Of a stretch of 43,487 nucleotides of DNA, positions 32,789-40,106 are shown one piece after another. This DNA comes from EX4572-165 sp964581795. GTDB lineage: Archaea > Thermoplasmatota > E2 > DHVEG-1. The stretch lies in assembly GCA_964581795.1 (NCBI GenBank), contig CAZOPW010000009.1:1-43487 (forward strand). The letters run 5' to 3'. The notes below the pieces were generated by a model. That model saw only the letters and a program-made list of their open reading frames with translations, searched no databases and had not been told where the DNA came from. The position numbers and the translations under genes are program-made. Numbering within the stretch: position 1 is the stretch's first letter; every line of letters starts with the position of its first letter.

Positions 32789-35428
32789 ATGAAATATGTT
32801 TATTTCTTTGGAGACAACAAAACCGAAGGAAAAAAAGAACTCAAAGATCTCCTAGGTGGAAAAGGAGCAAATCTCGCTGAAATGGCAAACATTAACATTC
32901 CAATACCACCAGGTTTTACCATATCAACAATCGCCTGCAAACATTACAACGAAGCAAACAATTCCCTAACGACGGCGATGCTAGATGAAATAAAAGAAAA
33001 CATCAAAAAACTAGAAGAATCTACACAAAAAAACTTTGGAGATCCTAAAAATCCACTTCTTCTATCGGTAAGAAGCGGTGCAGCTGTTAGTATGCCAGGA
33101 ATGATGGACACTATCCTTAATTTAGGATTAAATGATTCTGTTGTAAAAGGTCTAGCAAAACAAAGTGACAATGAACAATTCGCATGGGATAGCTATCGGC
33201 GATTCATCCAAATGTATGGAAACGTAGTAATGAGTATTTCCCATGAACACTTCGAACGCATTTTAGAACACAAAAAGGAAGAAACAAACGTTTCCTATGA
33301 CATGGATCTTACCGTTGAATCCCTAAAAGGAATCGTTGAAGAATACAAAAAACTCATCAAAAAAGAAACAAATCAATCATTTCCACAAGATGTCGATGAA
33401 CAAATCATCCAATCTATTCAAGCTGTCTTTAATTCTTGGAATAATCCACGAGCAATAAAATACCGAGAAATCAACGACATCAAAGGCCTAGAAGGAACTG
33501 CAGTAAATGTGCAAACCATGGTTTTTGGAAACATGGGAAAAGATTCAGCAACTGGAGTCTGTTTTACAAGAAATCCCGCAACAGGAGAAAACAAATTCTA
33601 TGGAGAATATCTTATTAATGCTCAAGGAGAAGACGTAGTTGCAGGAATAAGAACTCCGTTACAAATCAACACATTACAAGAACAAATGCCAGATCTTTAT
33701 GAACAACTTCTAACTACGTGTAAAAAACTGGAAAAACACTACCGAGACATGCAAGATTTAGAATTTACGATACAAGACAAACAACTTTACATGCTTCAAA
33801 CCAGGACCGGAAAACGTACTGCTCAAGCCGCAATCAACATCGCTGTTGACATGGTCAATGAAGGACTAATCACAAAAGAAGAAGCAATACTTCGAATTAG
33901 TCCAAAACAACTTAGCCAACTCTTACATAAACAAGTAGATAATTCTATTTCCCATCATGATAAATATCTTACAAATGGTCTCCCCGCTAGTCCCGGAGCG
34001 GCTGTTGGTAAAATAGTATTTGAAAATCAAGCAGCAATAGAGCAATCAAAAAATGGCGATAATGTCATTTTAGTAAGAAATGAAACCAGCCCTGAAGACA
34101 TTATCGGCATGGAAGTTGCAACGGGAATTCTTACTGCAAAAGGAGGAATGACAAGCCATGCAGCAGTCGTTGCTCGAAGTATGGGAAAATGTTGTGTTTC
34201 AGGATGTAAAGATATTAAAATAAACGAAGAAAAGCAAACTATAATGATGGGTTCTAAAACATTTACCCAAGGAGACTTTATTACACTAGACGGAGCAACA
34301 GGAAATGTTTATCAGGGAGAAATTCAAACAGTTTCTCCGAAACTTAATGGTAATTTTTCAACTGTTCTCTCATGGGCCGATTCAATTCGAAAACTTAGTG
34401 TTCGAACAAATGCAGATACACCTCGCGATGCCAAAAAAGCTTTAGAATTTGGAGCTGAAGGAATAGGGTTATGCAGAACAGAACACATGTTTTTTGAAGG
34501 AAATCGAATCAAAGCCGTTCGCAGAATGATTCTTGCACATGACAAGGAGAAACGAAAAGAAGCCCTTGCAAAAATAAAACCATATCAAAAAGAAGATTTC
34601 ATTGAACTCTTCAAAATCATGAACGGAAAACCAATCACCATCCGATTACTTGATCCACCATTACATGAATTCTTACCAAAAGAGGAGAAAGAAATCAAAG
34701 CATTTGCCGAAGAAATGAATATTTCCTATGAACAACTTCAAAAAGAAATTGCCCAATTGCAAGAAGTAAACCCAATGCTTGGTCATCGAGGCTGCAGAAT
34801 TGGGATTTCTCACCCTGAAATACCAGAAATGCAAGCCCAAGCATTATTTGAAGCAGCAAAAGAAGTAGCAAATATGGGAATTAAAGTGCAACCTGAAATC
34901 ATGATACCATTGGTAGGTCATGTTGAAGAATTCTCCCATCAAAAAAAGATTATTACAACTGTTGCAAATCAAGTGTTGAACGGATCTAAAAACATTAATT
35001 ATAAGATTGGTACGATGATCGAAGTTCCTCGTGCCGCACTTCGTGCTGATACAATCGCCGCTGAAGCCGAATTTTTTAGTTTTGGAACAAATGATTTAAC
35101 GCAGATGACTTCAGGATTTTCTCGAGATGACGTTGGTAAATTTATTCCTGAATACATTTCTCAAGGATTATTCAAATTCGATCCATTTGAAACACTTGAT
35201 CAAACAGGTGTTGGAGAACTTATACGTATTTCTTTGGAAAAAGGAAAGACTGCTCGATCAGATTTGAAAGTAGGGATTTGTGGTGAACAAGGCGGTGAAC
35301 CGAAAAGTATTGAATTCTGTCATAACATCGGACTTGATTATGTGAGCTGTTCTCCTTATCAACTACCTGTGGCTCGTCTTGCGTCAGCTCACGCTGCTTT
35401 GCTTGAAAAACAAAAAATGGAAATATAA
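32789..35428 (+). CDS. ppdK: Pyruvate, phosphate dikinase
   Basis: Interconverts pyruvate, ATP and phosphate with PEP, AMP and PPi, for PEP synthesis or PPi-driven glycolysis. The 879 residues cover all three domains: an N-terminal ATP-grasp part (GGKGANLAEM, FTISTIACK, SVRSGAAVSMPGMMDTILNL), a swivelling phosphohistidine domain with H457 in GGMTSHAAVVARSMG, and a C-terminal PEP/pyruvate barrel with GEGIGLCRTEHMF, FGTNDLTQMT and active-site C831 in GICGEQGGEP. Position 831 is the same as in the clostridial enzyme, so the family alignment is essentially gap-free. Codon use in the first two-thirds is rich in A and C at third positions, then becomes T-rich after about 34,950. Confidence 0.97.
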   Translation: MKYVYFFGDNKTEGKKELKDLLGGKGANLAEMANINIPIPPGFTISTIACKHYNEANNSLTTAMLDEIKENIKKLEESTQKNFGDPKNPLLLSVRSGAAVSMPGMMDTILNLGLNDSVVKGLAKQSDNEQFAWDSYRRFIQMYGNVVMSISHEHFERILEHKKEETNVSYDMDLTVESLKGIVEEYKKLIKKETNQSFPQDVDEQIIQSIQAVFNSWNNPRAIKYREINDIKGLEGTAVNVQTMVFGNMGKDSATGVCFTRNPATGENKFYGEYLINAQGEDVVAGIRTPLQINTLQEQMPDLYEQLLTTCKKLEKHYRDMQDLEFTIQDKQLYMLQTRTGKRTAQAAINIAVDMVNEGLITKEEAILRISPKQLSQLLHKQVDNSISHHDKYLTNGLPASPGAAVGKIVFENQAAIEQSKNGDNVILVRNETSPEDIIGMEVATGILTAKGGMTSHAAVVARSMGKCCVSGCKDIKINEEKQTIMMGSKTFTQGDFITLDGATGNVYQGEIQTVSPKLNGNFSTVLSWADSIRKLSVRTNADTPRDAKKALEFGAEGIGLCRTEHMFFEGNRIKAVRRMILAHDKEKRKEALAKIKPYQKEDFIELFKIMNGKPITIRLLDPPLHEFLPKEEKEIKAFAEEMNISYEQLQKEIAQLQEVNPMLGHRGCRIGISHPEIPEMQAQALFEAAKEVANMGIKVQPEIMIPLVGHVEEFSHQKKIITTVANQVLNGSKNINYKIGTMIEVPRAALRADTIAAEAEFFSFGTNDLTQMTSGFSRDDVGKFIPEYISQGLFKFDPFETLDQTGVGELIRISLEKGKTARSDLKVGICGEQGGEPKSIEFCHNIGLDYVSCSPYQLPVARLASAHAALLEKQKMEI

Positions 35429-35621
35429 AAATATTAAACCTAATCCTTTTTCATTTTTTTATACTCTACATCTAAGATGACGAAAGTATTTTCCAAACAC
35501 TTGTTTTTATATTTATCACATTCATTATTCATAAACATTTAAAGGATGAATTTATTACCGTACCCTAAAAACATTTAGTTCATTATCATAAAATCAATGA
35601 GAGTAAGGATGTGTAAAAATC

Positions 35622-36968
35622 ATGGATCCTGTTTGTCCACTTGACTATAGGTATGGAAGAAAAGAAATCAAAGATATTTTTGGAGAAGAGCAGCGTTTAC
35701 AGTATCTGCTCGATGTCGAGTCAGCATTAGCTAGAGCACATGCAAAAATAGGAAATATTCCCCAGGATGCTGCTGATGAAATAACAAAAAAAGCAACGAT
35801 TTCACAAGTGAACGTTTCTCGAGTTAAAGAAATTGAAAAGGAAACAAAACATGATATCATGGCAGTTACCAAAGCGTTAGCTGAAGTCTGTGAAGATGAA
35901 GCTGGAAAATATATTCATCTTGGAGCAACAAGTTATGATATTGTTGATACTGCTAATGCATTACAATTTGTGAAGGCAACGACTCTCCTTTCTAACCAAC
36001 TTAAACAACTTCGGAACTCTTTAGTACATTTAGCGAAAAAACATCGAAAAACTGTGATGCTGGGAAGAACCCATGGTCAACATACTATTCCCATCACGTT
36101 TGGATTGAAAATGGCCGGGTATGCAATGGAAGTTGATCGTCATTTAGAACGATTACATGAATTAAAAAGCAGGTTGTTTATTGGGAAACTCTCTGGAGCT
36201 GTTGGAACTGGTGCAGCTCTTGGATCTCAAGCGCTAAAGTTACAAGAAATAATGCTTACCGATCTTAAACTCGGTATTGAAGATGTCTCAACTCAAATCG
36301 TTTGTAGAGATCGATACAATGAATTGTTAGGATTACTAGCTAATATTGCAACGAGTATGGAAAAATTTGCGACGGAAATTAGGAATTTACAACGGGATGA
36401 AATCAGAGAAGTTGCTGAATCCTTTGATGTGAAAAAACAAGTTGGTTCTTCAACAATGCCTCATAAACGAAACCCGATTACTAGTGAACAAGTATCAGGC
36501 CTCTCGCGAGTGGTTCGAAGTTTTATTATCCCTGGATATGAAAACGCGATTCAATGGCATGAACGGGATTTATGTAACTCTTCAAGTGAAAGATTCATTA
36601 TTCCGCACTCACTCATTCTAACTGATTGGATTGTGTTTAAAATGACAGATGTTTTTTCAAATTTAAGTGTCTTTCCAGATCGGATGAAAGAAAACATGAA
36701 GATTTCCAAAGGACTTCCTATGGCTGAATCATTAATGACTACGCTAGTTCAACATGGCATGGGAAGAGGAGAAGCTCATGAACTCATGCGGCAAACTGCA
36801 CTTCAAGCCGCAAGTAAAGATATCTCACTAAAAGAAGTGTTTTTAAAAGTGAATAAGAAAAAACATTTACTGACTGATCAGGAAATTGATCACGCGTTGA
36901 ACCCAGAAAATTATTTAGGGGCAACTGATGAAATCATAGAACGAGTGATTAAGAAATTAGATCGATAA
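35622..36968 (+). CDS. purB: Adenylosuccinate lyase PurB
   Basis: Fumarase-superfamily enzyme that removes fumarate from SAICAR and from adenylosuccinate in purine synthesis. The 448 residues carry the three superfamily regions: HLGATSYDIVDTANAL, GRTHGQHTIPITFGLKMAGY and the signature GSSTMPHKRNPITSEQ with the catalytic Ser loop (about 280-296). An AAGGATGTG ribosome site precedes the ATG. The 193 bases before it are AT-rich with no recognised gene. It is 11 bases before tyrS and probably cotranscribed. Confidence 0.96.
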   Translation: MDPVCPLDYRYGRKEIKDIFGEEQRLQYLLDVESALARAHAKIGNIPQDAADEITKKATISQVNVSRVKEIEKETKHDIMAVTKALAEVCEDEAGKYIHLGATSYDIVDTANALQFVKATTLLSNQLKQLRNSLVHLAKKHRKTVMLGRTHGQHTIPITFGLKMAGYAMEVDRHLERLHELKSRLFIGKLSGAVGTGAALGSQALKLQEIMLTDLKLGIEDVSTQIVCRDRYNELLGLLANIATSMEKFATEIRNLQRDEIREVAESFDVKKQVGSSTMPHKRNPITSEQVSGLSRVVRSFIIPGYENAIQWHERDLCNSSSERFIIPHSLILTDWIVFKMTDVFSNLSVFPDRMKENMKISKGLPMAESLMTTLVQHGMGRGEAHELMRQTALQAASKDISLKEVFLKVNKKKHLLTDQEIDHALNPENYLGATDEIIERVIKKLDR

Positions 36969-36979
36969 TAAATATAGAT

Positions 36980-38035
36980 ATGGTTGATACAATGGATAAA
37001 GTAGAAACGATTTTAGCTCACACTGATGAAGTAGTTACTAAAGAGGAATTAAGTGAAGTTGTTAAAAAAGATCATCCTAGAGCATATATTGGTTTTGAGC
37101 CATCTGGCACGGTTCATCTTGGATGGAAGATTTGTACAAATAAAATTAATGATTTTCTTTCAGCAGGTTTTGATTTCACAGTCCTTCTTGCTGATTGGCA
37201 TGCCTATATTAATGATAAGCTTGGCGGTGATATTGAAATTATTAAGCTATGTGGTCGATATATGGAGGATTGTTTTGCTGCAATGGGTGTAGATACAGAT
37301 AAAGTCTCTTTTGTATATGCAAGTGAATATGTAGGTGATCCAAAATACTGGGAACTTGTTTTAAAAACTTCAAAAGCAGTCTCAGTTGCACGTGTGAAAC
37401 GAGCAATGGATATTATGGGTCGAGATGCTGAGGAGGCTGAAAAAGATCTGTCTAAATTATTTTATCCTGCAATGCAAGTAGCTGATATTTTTTATCTTGA
37501 TTTAGATGTTGCTTATGGTGGAACTGATCAACGTCATGCTCATATGCTTGCCCGAGACGTAGCAAAAAAAATTGATAAGAAATCTCCTGTAGCTTTGCAT
37601 ACTCCTCTCCTAACTGGTCTTCAGGCTGGTGGACGGATGAATCCAGTTGAAGCAAAGATGAGTAAGAGTAAACCAGATTCTATGATTTCTATTCATGATG
37701 CGCCTAATGAAGTGAATAGAAAAGTGAAAAAAGCATATTGTCCTGAGAAACAAGTTGAGGGGAATCCTATTCTTGAAATGTGTAAATATGTTGTGTTTCC
37801 AGAATTAAAAGATGAACCATTTTTGATTGAACGTCCTGAAAAATGGGGTGGAAATCTTGAATTCCAGTCATATGAAGAACTTGAAAACGCGTTTAAAAAA
37901 GATCTTCATCCACTTGATTTGAAAACCTCGACTGCAAAGTATTTGAATCAAATATTAGAACCAATTCATGCATATTTTAAGAAGCACCCTGAGAATTATG
38001 AGAAAATGAAGAAATCGGGTATCATTACTCGGTAA
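36980..38035 (+). CDS. tyrS: Tyrosyl-tRNA synthetase (archaeal type)
   Basis: Class I synthetase charging tRNA-Tyr. The 351 residues show the archaeal/eukaryotic-type HIGH-like GTVHLGW (about 43-49), the tyrosine pocket LLADWHAYINDKLGG, YGGTDQRHAHMLARDVAKK (about 173-191) and the KMSKS loop EAKMSKSKPDSMISIHD. The archaeal C-terminal portion ends with HPENYEKMKKSGIITR. The bacterial S4-like tail is absent, as expected. It converges on the Mtq2-like gene with a 10-base gap followed by poly-T. Confidence 0.96.
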   Translation: MVDTMDKVETILAHTDEVVTKEELSEVVKKDHPRAYIGFEPSGTVHLGWKICTNKINDFLSAGFDFTVLLADWHAYINDKLGGDIEIIKLCGRYMEDCFAAMGVDTDKVSFVYASEYVGDPKYWELVLKTSKAVSVARVKRAMDIMGRDAEEAEKDLSKLFYPAMQVADIFYLDLDVAYGGTDQRHAHMLARDVAKKIDKKSPVALHTPLLTGLQAGGRMNPVEAKMSKSKPDSMISIHDAPNEVNRKVKKAYCPEKQVEGNPILEMCKYVVFPELKDEPFLIERPEKWGGNLEFQSYEELENAFKKDLHPLDLKTSTAKYLNQILEPIHAYFKKHPENYEKMKKSGIITR

Positions 38036-38045
38036 TCTTCATTTT

Positions 38046-38675
38046 TTATTTTTTTATAATCTTATGGACTTCAAGTATTTCATCTGAAAACGTCTGTTGA
38101 TCCATTATAATGTTTAGAAGATGATTTTTTTCTATTGTTTCATTAAATAATTTTCTTGGTGATTTCGTGCTAAACACCGTGAAAGCTCTTCCATTTTTTG
38201 TTAAATAATCCGGGAGTCTTTCAAGAAATTGAATTGTTGTTTGAAGTCCAGATTTTCCTCCATCTACTGCTTTATCAAACCATCCAGATCCTCCAATGTA
38301 TTCATCTTTAGTAGTTGGTAAATAAGGTGGATTAAAAATAATAAGACTGAATTTTTGATGGTTTTTCAACACATCAAATAAAGAACCTTTTCGAACGGTA
38401 ATTGATCCGTTTAATTTTGTTTTATTTGTTTTAATATTTTTTTGTGTAATTTCAACAGCATAAGGATTAATATCTGAACATAGTACGTCTGATCCCTTTT
38501 GTGCACAAGATAAAGCTATTATTCCAGTGCCAGTACCAATTTCTAACACAGAATCTTTCTCTGTTGGATCTATTGATTTTAAAAGTAAGAATGTATCCTC
38601 TGCAGGATCATATACTTCATGATGTAAGAAGATTTTAAGCGTTTTATAATGAAATGATAAAGATTGTTCATTCAC
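38046..38675 (-). CDS. HemK/Mtq2-like N5-glutamine methyltransferase
   Basis: Predicted SAM-dependent methylase of the release-factor GGQ glutamine (archaeal Mtq2 type, which usually works with a Trm112-like partner). The 209 residues have VYDPAEDTFLLLKSI, SAM motif I VLEIGTGTGIIALSCAQ (about 40-56), acidic CSDINPYAVEI, and the catalytic NPPY in IIFNPPYLPTTKDEY, then the substrate-loop GGSGWFDKAVDGG. It is divergent from the ribbon-helix-helix gene. No partner gene is in the window. Confidence 0.9.
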   Translation of the reverse strand: MNEQSLSFHYKTLKIFLHHEVYDPAEDTFLLLKSIDPTEKDSVLEIGTGTGIIALSCAQKGSDVLCSDINPYAVEITQKNIKTNKTKLNGSITVRKGSLFDVLKNHQKFSLIIFNPPYLPTTKDEYIGGSGWFDKAVDGGKSGLQTTIQFLERLPDYLTKNGRAFTVFSTKSPRKLFNETIEKNHLLNIIMDQQTFSDEILEVHKIIKK

Positions 38676-38766
38676 ATCATGATAATAATATAAAGAGTGT
38701 AAAAATGAATCGATGTTTTTTAGATTACCAATAATTTAAAAAAATATCTCTTCATTATGTTATTTT

Positions 38767-39294
38767 GTGGATCGATTAACAATTTCACTAGACGAAAAAT
38801 CAGAAGCAATTATTGATTTATATAGTGAAGAATACAATTTAAGTAAGACTGCTGTTATTCGAAAAGCATTGAATATTTTTGCTCAACAGGAGAAACTAAA
38901 AAAAACGTGTAGTGCTGAAACTATTCAAGCATATTGTGAATTCCTTGAAAAGCGAGATCATATTATTTTAGATGTTGATCATTGGGATGCTTTTTTCAAA
39001 GAAATTGGTGAAGGTTCTGATGAATTTTGGAATGAAGTCTATAAAATTGGAGTGGAACACGAAAGAGAATATTATAATAAAGGGTTACGTGAAGTCAGAG
39101 ATATTTTAGTTTTCGTAGAAAAAACGAATTGGTATATTTTAAATCAAGATTCTGAGAAAAGTTATACATTAATATTAAATTCATCGGTGTCTGGTAAATT
39201 CGTTGAATACTTTTTTAAAGGTTTTTTCAAGAATCATCCCCAAAATATTAAAATAGAGAGAGGAGCAAGAAAAATAAGAGTGACAATTGAATAG
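38767..39294 (+). CDS. Ribbon-helix-helix protein with C-terminal domain of unknown type
   Basis: Starts at GTG (38767); no in-frame ATG is available upstream. The 175 residues begin with a ribbon-helix-helix DNA-binding fold (DRLTISLDEKSEAIIDLYSE then YNLSKTAVIRKALNIFAQQE, about 1-47). A helical region (about 50-120) includes EFWNEVYKIGVEHEREY, and a C-terminal alpha/beta region includes YTLILNSSVSGKFVEYFFKG and KIERGARKIRVTIE, ending like a small sensor or oligomerisation domain. It is likely a transcription regulator acting near the divergent Mtq2-like gene. The family is not recognised. Confidence 0.75.
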   Translation: MDRLTISLDEKSEAIIDLYSEEYNLSKTAVIRKALNIFAQQEKLKKTCSAETIQAYCEFLEKRDHIILDVDHWDAFFKEIGEGSDEFWNEVYKIGVEHEREYYNKGLREVRDILVFVEKTNWYILNQDSEKSYTLILNSSVSGKFVEYFFKGFFKNHPQNIKIERGARKIRVTIE

Positions 39295-39298
39295 TAAA

Positions 39299-39385
39299 TT
39301 ATTTTACTTTCTTTTTGCCACAGTTTATGCATTTCTCCCATCCATCAATGTTTCCATGATGGCATTCACCGCAAATCCAAACCAT
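39299..39385 (-). CDS. 28-residue RanBP2-type zinc-finger microprotein
   Basis: The frame from ATG 39385 encodes MVWICGECHHGNIDGWEK then CINCGKKKVK. It fits the RanBP2-type zinc-finger consensus W-x-C-x2-C-x3-N-x6-C-x2-C exactly: W3, C5, C8, N12, C19, C22. It lies 28 bases after the CheW stop on the same strand and is preceded by GGAGAGAGTGA, so it is probably the third gene of the MCP-CheW transcript. RanBP2 fingers bind RNA or ubiquitin in eukaryotes; a role here is unknown. Very small size is the main doubt. Confidence 0.65.
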   Translation of the reverse strand: MVWICGECHHGNIDGWEKCINCGKKKVK

Positions 39386-39413
39386 TTTTTTTCACTCTCT
39401 CCAAAACTTTTTT

Positions 39414-40085
39414 TTAATTTTGTTTTGTCTTTTTTATAGAATGATTACTTTTAGTTTCAGTTGATCCCGCAGTGTTTTTGGTTTGCATTTTTTGCTTGTT
39501 TTTTGGTGTTTTTTGTTTCTCTTCTTTAGAAGTAGTGGTATCATTTTTTGCTTTTTTTTTCCGCTGAAAACTGCGCTGTGCTGCTTGTTGGGCTTGTAAT
39601 ATTTTTTCGTAATCTCCAGACATCATTACTTTTGAGAGATTAAGTAATGTTAGCAATCTTTTCTCATCTAACACTCCTACACCATCAATGTAATTTTCAT
39701 CGATACCACTCGTTATCATTTCCGGAGCGCCTTGTACTTTCTCTCCTTCGATGTGTAATACCTCTGTTGCACTATCAACAACCATTCCAACCGTGTTTCC
39801 GTCTACTTCAACAACAAGAATACGGGTATCATCATCAACTTCTTTTGATGGAAGTCCCAGTTTCATTGCTAAATCATTAACCACAACAATACTCCCTCGA
39901 AGATTAATCACACCTTTAATGTAACTTTCTGTATTTGGAATACGAGTTACATCTTCCCAACGAATGATTTCCTTTACTTCATTGATGTCTACACCAAATT
40001 CTTCTCCTGCAATCTTAAATATCACAAGTTGTCGATCACTTGATCCATGTTTTCCAAAACCATCTTGTTCCGTTCCTACAGGCAT
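39414..40085 (-). CDS. cheW: Chemotaxis adaptor CheW with basic low-complexity tail
   Basis: Couples chemoreceptors to the CheA kinase. Of 223 residues, about 16-155 form the CheW domain: QLVIFKIAGEEFGVDINEVK, IIRWEDVTRIPNTESYIKGV, INLRGSIVVVNDLAMKLGL, VGMVVDSATEVLHIEGEKV and VGVLDEKRLLTLLNLSKVM. After it comes a tail of about 65 residues dominated by Lys, Gln, Thr and Ser, which is not part of the family. It is 21 bases downstream of the receptor gene. No CheA, CheY, CheB or CheR is present in the window. Confidence 0.95.
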   Translation of the reverse strand: MPVGTEQDGFGKHGSSDRQLVIFKIAGEEFGVDINEVKEIIRWEDVTRIPNTESYIKGVINLRGSIVVVNDLAMKLGLPSKEVDDDTRILVVEVDGNTVGMVVDSATEVLHIEGEKVQGAPEMITSGIDENYIDGVGVLDEKRLLTLLNLSKVMMSGDYEKILQAQQAAQRSFQRKKKAKNDTTTSKEEKQKTPKNKQKMQTKNTAGSTETKSNHSIKKTKQN

Positions 40086-40106
40086 AGTAATTCAATCCTC
40101 CAAATA

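Noticed and set aside
35440..35538. 32-codon minus-strand frame between ppdK and purB with a CDKYKNKC segment
   Set aside because: No ribosome site, only one cysteine pair and no family resemblance; not enough to call a gene.
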